Shown: in pieces, positions 55,520-59,700 of the stretch
How positions within the stretch are numbered: position 1 is the stretch's first letter
Layout of the letters: every line of letters starts with the position of its first letter
Assembly (NCBI GenBank): GCA_947259795.1
Contig: CAMYNJ010000101.1
Span: forward strand, 1-59,700
DNA from: an uncultured Alphaproteobacteria bacterium
GTDB lineage: Bacteria; Pseudomonadota; Alphaproteobacteria; UBA8366; JADFVY01
Direction of reading: 5' to 3'
DNA length: 59,700 nucleotides
The notes under the pieces: model-generated
The model's database searches: none
What the model was told of the DNA's origin: nothing
The model's input: the letters and a program-made list of their open reading frames with translations, nothing else
Position numbers and translations under genes: made by a program

Positions 55520-56632
55520 TCAGGCTGCTAGTCCGTCCAACTCCGCCAGCACCGCGTCGCCCATCTGGCTGCAGGAAACGGCGTTCATGCCGGGGCCGAC
55601 GATGTCGCCAGTGCGGATGCCCGCAGCCAGCACGTTCTGGACCGCCTTCTCCACCAGATCGGCGTCCTCCCCCAGCCCGAAGGAATAGCGCAGCATCATG
55701 GCGTAGCTGAGGATCGTGGCCAGCGGGTTGGCCTTGTCCTGGCCGGCGATATCCGGCGCACTGCCATGGACCGGCTCGTAAAGCGCGCGGCGCCGTCCGG
55801 TCTCGTCTTCCGCGCCCAGCGACGCCGACGGCAGCATGCCCAGCGAGCCGGTCAGCATCGCCGCGCAATCCGACAGGATGTCACCGAACAGATTATCAGT
55901 GACGATAACGTCGAACTGCTTGGGCCAGCGCACGAGCTGCATGGCGCAGTTATCGGCATACATGTGGTGAAGCTCGATATGGCCGAATTTTTCCGCATGC
56001 AAGCCGGTTACGATTTCGCGCCAGAAGACGCCCGATTCCATGACATTCGCCTTTTCCACCGAATGGACCCGGTTGCCGCGCCTGGCCGCCATGTCGAAGG
56101 CGACCTCGGCGACGCGGCGGATCTCGTTCTCGGTGTAGGTCTGGGTGTCGATGGCGCGCCGCGTGCCGTCGGCCAGCACTTCGACGCCCCTCGGCTCGCC
56201 GAAATAGACGCCGGCGGTCAGTTCGCGAAGGATCAGGATATCCAGCCCCTCCACGACCTCGCGTTTCAGGGTCGAAGCGTCGACCAGCGCGTCGAAGACC
56301 AGCGCCGGGCGCAGATTGGCGAACAAATCCATTTCCTTGCGCAGCCTCAGCAGCCCGGCCTCGGGCCGCTTGTCGCGCGGGACGTTGTCGTATTGCGGGC
56401 CGCCGACGGCGCCCAGCAGCACTGCGTCGGCATCCATCGCCTCCGACAGCGCTTCGTCGCTCAGCGGCGTTCCGTGCGCGTCATAAGCGGCGCCGCCCAC
56501 TGGCTGCTCCAGAATGTCGAAACCGACAGCGCGGCGCCTGTCGAACCAGTCGACGATGCGCCGCACCTGCGTCATCACTTCCACGCCGATGCCGTCACCA
56601 GGCAGGATAAGCAGGGTCTTGTTGGCGGCCAT
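55520..56632 (-). CDS. leuB: 3-isopropylmalate dehydrogenase
   Basis: 370 residues. LeuB oxidatively decarboxylates 3-isopropylmalate in leucine synthesis. Motifs: [13 protein letters not shown] at the N-terminus, [14 protein letters not shown], the catalytic Tyr in [13 protein letters not shown], Lys in VEKANVM, and [20 protein letters not shown] with the metal-binding aspartates, then [12 protein letters not shown]. It follows leuD after 42 bases, a gap that includes a run of nine As on the coding strand before AAAGG. Confidence 0.97.
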   Translation of the reverse strand: MAANKTLLILPGDGIGVEVMTQVRRIVDWFDRRRAVGFDILEQPVGGAAYDAHGTPLSDEALSEAMDADAVLLGAVGGPQYDNVPRDKRPEAGLLRLRKEMDLFANLRPALVFDALVDASTLKREVVEGLDILILRELTAGVYFGEPRGVEVLADGTRRAIDTQTYTENEIRRVAEVAFDMAARRGNRVHSVEKANVMESGVFWREIVTGLHAEKFGHIELHHMYADNCAMQLVRWPKQFDVIVTDNLFGDILSDCAAMLTGSLGMLPSASLGAEDETGRRRALYEPVHGSAPDIAGQDKANPLATILSYAMMLRYSFGLGEDADLVEKAVQNVLAAGIRTGDIVGPGMNAVSCSQMGDAVLAELDGLAA

Positions 56633-56674
56633 GCCCGATTAACCTTTCTTTTTTTTTCGTTTTCCCGGTTCCAG

Positions 56675-57277
56675 CTACAGCCAGGGCTGCGCTTGCCCGC
56701 GCTTTGCCTCGAAGCTGGCGATCTTGTCTTCCTTCTGCAGCGTCTGGCCGATGTCGTCCAGCCCGTTCAGCAGGCTGTGCTTGCGGAAGGTATCCAGCTC
56801 GAAATGGATTTTCTCACCGTCCGGGCGGGTGATCTCCTGTGCCTCCAGATCGACGGTCACCGTGGCGTTGGCGCCCTTGCTGGCGTCCTCCATCAGAATA
56901 TCCACCTGCGCCTGCGGCAGCCTGATCGGCAGGATGCCGTTCTTGAAGCAGTTGTTGTAGAATATGTCCGCGAAATCCGGCGCGATGACGCAACGGATGC
57001 CGAAATCCAGCAGGGCCCAGGGCGCATGCTCGCGCGACGAGCCGCAGCCGAAATTCTCGCCCGCAACCAGAATCTTGGTGTTCCGGTAGGGCGGCTGGTC
57101 CAGCACGAAATCCTTCGAATTCCCGTTCGCGTCCCAGCGCAGCTCGGAAAACAGGCCATCCTTCAGCCCGGTGCGCTTGATCGTCTTCAGGAACTGCTTG
57201 GGGATGATCATATCGGTGTCGACATTGACCATGTTTAGGGGCGCGGCGACCCCGGTCAGCGTAGTGAATTTTTCCAT
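56675..57277 (-). CDS. leuD: 3-isopropylmalate dehydratase small subunit
   Basis: 200 residues. LeuD pairs with LeuC to isomerise 2-isopropylmalate to 3-isopropylmalate. The start [20 protein letters not shown] and [18 protein letters not shown] are standard, and the swivelling-domain active-site block [13 protein letters not shown] is intact. It lies in leuC's orientation but is separated from it by an RDD gene and a terminator. Confidence 0.96.
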   Translation of the reverse strand: MEKFTTLTGVAAPLNMVNVDTDMIIPKQFLKTIKRTGLKDGLFSELRWDANGNSKDFVLDQPPYRNTKILVAGENFGCGSSREHAPWALLDFGIRCVIAPDFADIFYNNCFKNGILPIRLPQAQVDILMEDASKGANATVTVDLEAQEITRPDGEKIHFELDTFRKHSLLNGLDDIGQTLQKEDKIASFEAKRGQAQPWL

Positions 57278-57419
57278 CGGTTCCTCGCGTCCATCCTGCG
57301 CACCGAAATCATCCGGCGTCGGCGGGCCGCAATCTAGCGCAAGCGGCCGCGCTGGTCATGGAAAAATCAGGGGAATAGCGATTTTATCGCGGAACCGGGA
57401 CGCAAATGCGGAAACCGGC

Positions 57420-57995
57420 CTATATGGCCTCGGCGTATGCGTCAGAAACCTGGAACTCCGTGCCCCTGCGGACCATCAGCGTGCCGGCCATCATGTCGTG
57501 AAGGCCTTGTTTTTGTGCGGTGAAGGCTACGACGATGCAGGCGACCGACGAAAGCAGGTTGGCGATCAGGCTGCTGCCCCCACTTCCCGTGGCGGCGTCG
57601 ATTACGCTGAAGACACCAATGATCCAGAGGGGCCAGGACCTGAAGGCAGCTTGAAACGGGCCGATCTGTTCGCCGATGGAATTGGTTACCTTGATGGCGA
57701 GCAGCAGTTTGCCGGGTGTGGCCTGCATCGGCGAGGACTCGAAAAGCGTATGGTAGGACAGGATAATCAACACCATAAAACCAACAAAGTAAATTTGCAT
57801 GGCTCGCAGCGTTTCCAAATCCTCGGCCTCGACCGCGGCGTAGAGCGAGCCGTCCGACAGAAACGCAGCAAGAATAAACACCGTTGCGACGGCAAATTGG
57901 AGGAATGAATCGACAATCGATGCCAGCACCCGCCGCCAGAACCCTGCATAGGGCAATCCGCAATCCCAGTGGTGAATAGCGACTTGCATGCGCAT
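57420..57995 (-). CDS. RDD family membrane protein
   Basis: 191 residues from the ATG at 57995 (57989 and 58046 are alternatives). The RDD domain is recognisable by YAGFWRRVLASIVDSFLQFA, with R-R and the conserved Asp in the first helix, followed by helices near 60-80 and 100-125 and the TPGKLLLAIKVTNSIGEQIG motif. RDD proteins are integral membrane proteins of mostly unknown role, some linked to Na+/H+ exchange. It sits between leuC and leuD without a metabolic link. Confidence 0.85.
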   Translation of the reverse strand: MRMQVAIHHWDCGLPYAGFWRRVLASIVDSFLQFAVATVFILAAFLSDGSLYAAVEAEDLETLRAMQIYFVGFMVLIILSYHTLFESSPMQATPGKLLLAIKVTNSIGEQIGPFQAAFRSWPLWIIGVFSVIDAATGSGGSSLIANLLSSVACIVVAFTAQKQGLHDMMAGTLMVRRGTEFQVSDAYAEAI

Positions 57996-58130
57996 ATCCC
58001 GTTTGTGTCCGGCGATGCGGCCGGAACGAGGAGTTTGCCACTTCATCGTTAAGCCGACGTTAAGCAGGCGCAGCCATATGTGGCGTGCTCCCGTCAATAC
58101 GCCCGAACCATCCTGCCAGGGGACAACTAC

Positions 58131-58165
58131 GAAAAGCAGGGGCCCGCGGCAAAACCGCAGGCCCT
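58131..58165 (-). terminator. leuC terminator
   Basis: On the minus strand GGGCC-T-GCGG, loop TTTTG, CCGC-G-GGCCC (stem of 5 plus 4 pairs around one mismatch, arms 58164-58155 and 58149-58140), then CTGCTTTTCG. It lies about 40 bases past the leuC stop and should separate leuC from the RDD, leuD and leuB genes. Confidence 0.75.
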
Positions 58166-58206
58166 CATAGTCAGCGTATGTTCGGGTCAGCCGGGGACCC
58201 CGCCCC

Positions 58207-59610
58207 TCAGTCCAGGCTGCGGACGTCGGTCAGGCGGCCGGTGACCGCCGCGGCGACGGCCATGGCGGGGCTGACCAGATGGGTGCGCCCGCCGCGTCCC
58301 TGGCGACCCTCGAAATTGCGGTTCGAGGTCGAGGCGCAGCGTTGGCCCGGCTCCAGCCGGTCGCTGTTCATCGCCAGACACATCGAACAGCCGGGATTGC
58401 GCCATTCGAAACCGGCCTCGGTGAAGATACTGTCCAGGCCTTCCCGTTCCGCCTGCTCCTTGACCAGGCCCGAGCCCGGCACGATCAGGGCGCGCACGCC
58501 ATTGGCCACCTTGCGGCCCTTGGCGATGGCGGCGGCCGCGCGCAGATCTTCGATCCGGCCATTGGTGCAGGAGCCCACGAAGACCGTGTCGATCTCGATA
58601 TCGGTAATCTTCATGCCTGCGGTCAGGCCCATATAGTCCAGCTTGCGCTGGACGGCGGTGCGGCGGTCCTCGTCCCTGGCATCGGCCGGATCGGGAACCA
58701 CACCGTCGATGCGCACTACATCCTCGGGGCTGGTGCCCCAGGTCACCTCGGGGATCAGCCCCGAGGCATCGAGCGTCACTTCGGTGTCGTAAGTCGCGCC
58801 CTCGTCGGACGGCAGGGTCTTCCACCAGGTGACGGCCTGTTCCCACTGCCCGCCCTTCGGCGCCATCGGCCTGCCCTTCAGATATTCGAAGGTGGTCTCG
58901 TCCGGCGCGACTAGGCCGGCGCGGGCGCCGCCCTCGATGGTCATGTTGCAGACGGTCATGCGCTCTTCCATGGTCAGCGCACGGATCGCGTCGCCGGCAT
59001 ATTCGATGACATGGCCGGTGCCGCCGGCGGTGCCGATCTTGCCGATGATGGCGAGAATCAGGTCCTTCGCGGTCACGCCTTCCTGCAGTGCGCCCACGAC
59101 ATTGACGCGCATGTTTTTCGCCGGCGCCTGGATCAGCGTCTGGGTAGCCAGCACATGCTCGACCTCTGAGGTGCCGATGCCGAAAGCCAGCGCCCCGAAG
59201 GCCCCATGGGTCGCGGTATGGCTGTCGCCACAGACGATGGTCGTGCCGGGCAGGGTAAAGCCTTCCTCCGGCCCGGAGACATGCACCACGCCGTTACGTA
59301 CATCCGGCACGTCGAACAGCGGGACGCCGAATTCCTTGCAGTTCTTCTGCAGGGTTTCGATCTGGATCCGTGAGTCCTCGGTCATCTCGGCCTCGGTCGG
59401 ATCGGTCGAGATATTGTGGTCGATCACCGCCAGCGTGGCTTCCGGATGGCGCACCTTGCGCTTCGCCATACGCAGCCCCTCGAAGGCCTGGGGGCTGGTG
59501 ACCTCATGCACCAGATGCCGGTCGATATAGATCACGCAGGTGCCGTCATCCTGGCGGTCGACGACATGCGCGTCCCAGATCTTGTCGAATAGCGTGCGCG
59601 GCTGTGCCAT
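58207..59610 (-). CDS. leuC: 3-isopropylmalate dehydratase large subunit
   Basis: 467 residues, full length. The aconitase-family [4Fe-4S] cysteines are present in VGSCTNGR and in [11 protein letters not shown], and the substrate loops [20 protein letters not shown] and [15 protein letters not shown] are intact. It begins the minus-strand leucine group, downstream of the probable ribosomal gene at the window's edge. Confidence 0.97.
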   Translation of the reverse strand: MAQPRTLFDKIWDAHVVDRQDDGTCVIYIDRHLVHEVTSPQAFEGLRMAKRKVRHPEATLAVIDHNISTDPTEAEMTEDSRIQIETLQKNCKEFGVPLFDVPDVRNGVVHVSGPEEGFTLPGTTIVCGDSHTATHGAFGALAFGIGTSEVEHVLATQTLIQAPAKNMRVNVVGALQEGVTAKDLILAIIGKIGTAGGTGHVIEYAGDAIRALTMEERMTVCNMTIEGGARAGLVAPDETTFEYLKGRPMAPKGGQWEQAVTWWKTLPSDEGATYDTEVTLDASGLIPEVTWGTSPEDVVRIDGVVPDPADARDEDRRTAVQRKLDYMGLTAGMKITDIEIDTVFVGSCTNGRIEDLRAAAAIAKGRKVANGVRALIVPGSGLVKEQAEREGLDSIFTEAGFEWRNPGCSMCLAMNSDRLEPGQRCASTSNRNFEGRQGRGGRTHLVSPAMAVAAAVTGRLTDVRSLD

Positions 59611-59658
59611 GGGTTTCCCCGTCTCCTCCGTCCATGATGCCGTTCGGTTAAATCCGGA

Positions 59659-59700
59659 TCAGCCCTCGGCGTTTTCCGCGGCTTCCGGCGCTACCGCTTC
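59659..59700 (-). CDS. rplS: C-terminal end of an upstream gene, probably ribosomal protein L19
   Basis: The last 13 codons (an Ala/Glu-rich EAVAPEAAENAEG) and a TGA at 59661-59659 are visible on the minus strand. Such Ala/Glu extensions end L19 in several alphaproteobacteria and rplS commonly precedes leuC there. The identity is inferred from position only, since no conserved part is in the window. Confidence 0.4.
   Translation of the reverse strand, partial: EAVAPEAAENAEG

Overview
The window is a GC-rich stretch (roughly 65% G+C by eye) of chromosomal housekeeping DNA from an alphaproteobacterium, most like Rhodospirillales and relatives. The grounds are gene order and family membership: maf-aroE-coaE-dnaQ followed by secB, fxsA, a Tim44-like protein and mltA; hslVU divergent from hisBHAFE; rph divergent from hrcA-grpE, then dnaK-dnaJ; and leuC, leuD, leuB and asd on one strand. 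No phage, transposase, CRISPR array, tRNA or rRNA was recognised. The assignment to a group rests on recognition, not on a database search.

Layout. 1-5.5 kb: end of maf, aroE, coaE and dnaQ (overlapping, plus strand), fxsA and secB on the minus strand, then the Tim44-like gene and mltA. 5.6-9.4 kb: a tightly coupled lactate-utilisation operon lutABC running straight into smr and a small XRE regulator. 9.4-13.5 kb: an MFS exporter, a CBS-BON gene enclosed by two copies of the hslU 3' end, then hslU and hslV. 13.6-17.7 kb: the histidine operon hisB-hisH-GNAT-hisA-hisF-hisE plus a HIT hydrolase. 17.7-25.5 kb: accessory genes (small charged protein, cold-shock protein, GST, an 823-residue membrane spermidine-synthase-like protein, alpha/beta hydrolase with a divergent MarR regulator, comM). 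25.5-32.6 kb: rdgB-hemW, an LpoA-like lipoprotein, rsmI-yraN-BON lipoprotein-SirB1 family gene, gshB. 32.6-39.6 kb: rph, hrcA, grpE, a DUF1848 gene, dnaK, dnaJ. 39.6-50.4 kb: small secreted protein, dapB, an EamA transporter with a DUF2244 protein, nth, a lipoprotein, an EI24/CysZ-like protein, a PfkB sugar/nucleoside kinase, typA, ampG-like MFS, ppa. 50.4-53.6 kb: macrodomain gene overlapping a frameshifted acyl-CoA synthetase/GNAT (Pat-like) gene. 53.6-59.7 kb: asd, two small genes, leuB, leuD, an RDD protein, leuC, and the last codons of what is probably rplS.

Themes. Protein quality control is heavily represented (SecB, HslVU, HrcA, GrpE, DnaK, DnaJ, FxsA), as are amino-acid pathways (His, Leu, Lys/Thr via Asd and DapB, shikimate). 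Many genes are translationally coupled by ATGA or GTGA overlaps.

Most notable observations: (1) a roughly 150-bp copy of the hslU 3' end lies exactly 998 bp from the real one and brackets the CBS-BON gene, the footprint left by integration into a gene's 3' end; (2) the MarR-alpha/beta hydrolase intergene has a TTGATA-17-TATGAT promoter with one GTTCA-N4-TGAAC operator filling the spacer and a second 20 bp away over the start site; (3) the PfkB kinase and the Pat-like gene both look disrupted by short out-of-frame deletions in conserved blocks, and rsmI lacks an in-frame canonical start unless one A is restored to an A6 run, so sequence accuracy should be checked before these are called biology; (4) typA has a near-perfect terminator-like hairpin in its leader and shares a 13-base promoter block with dnaK.
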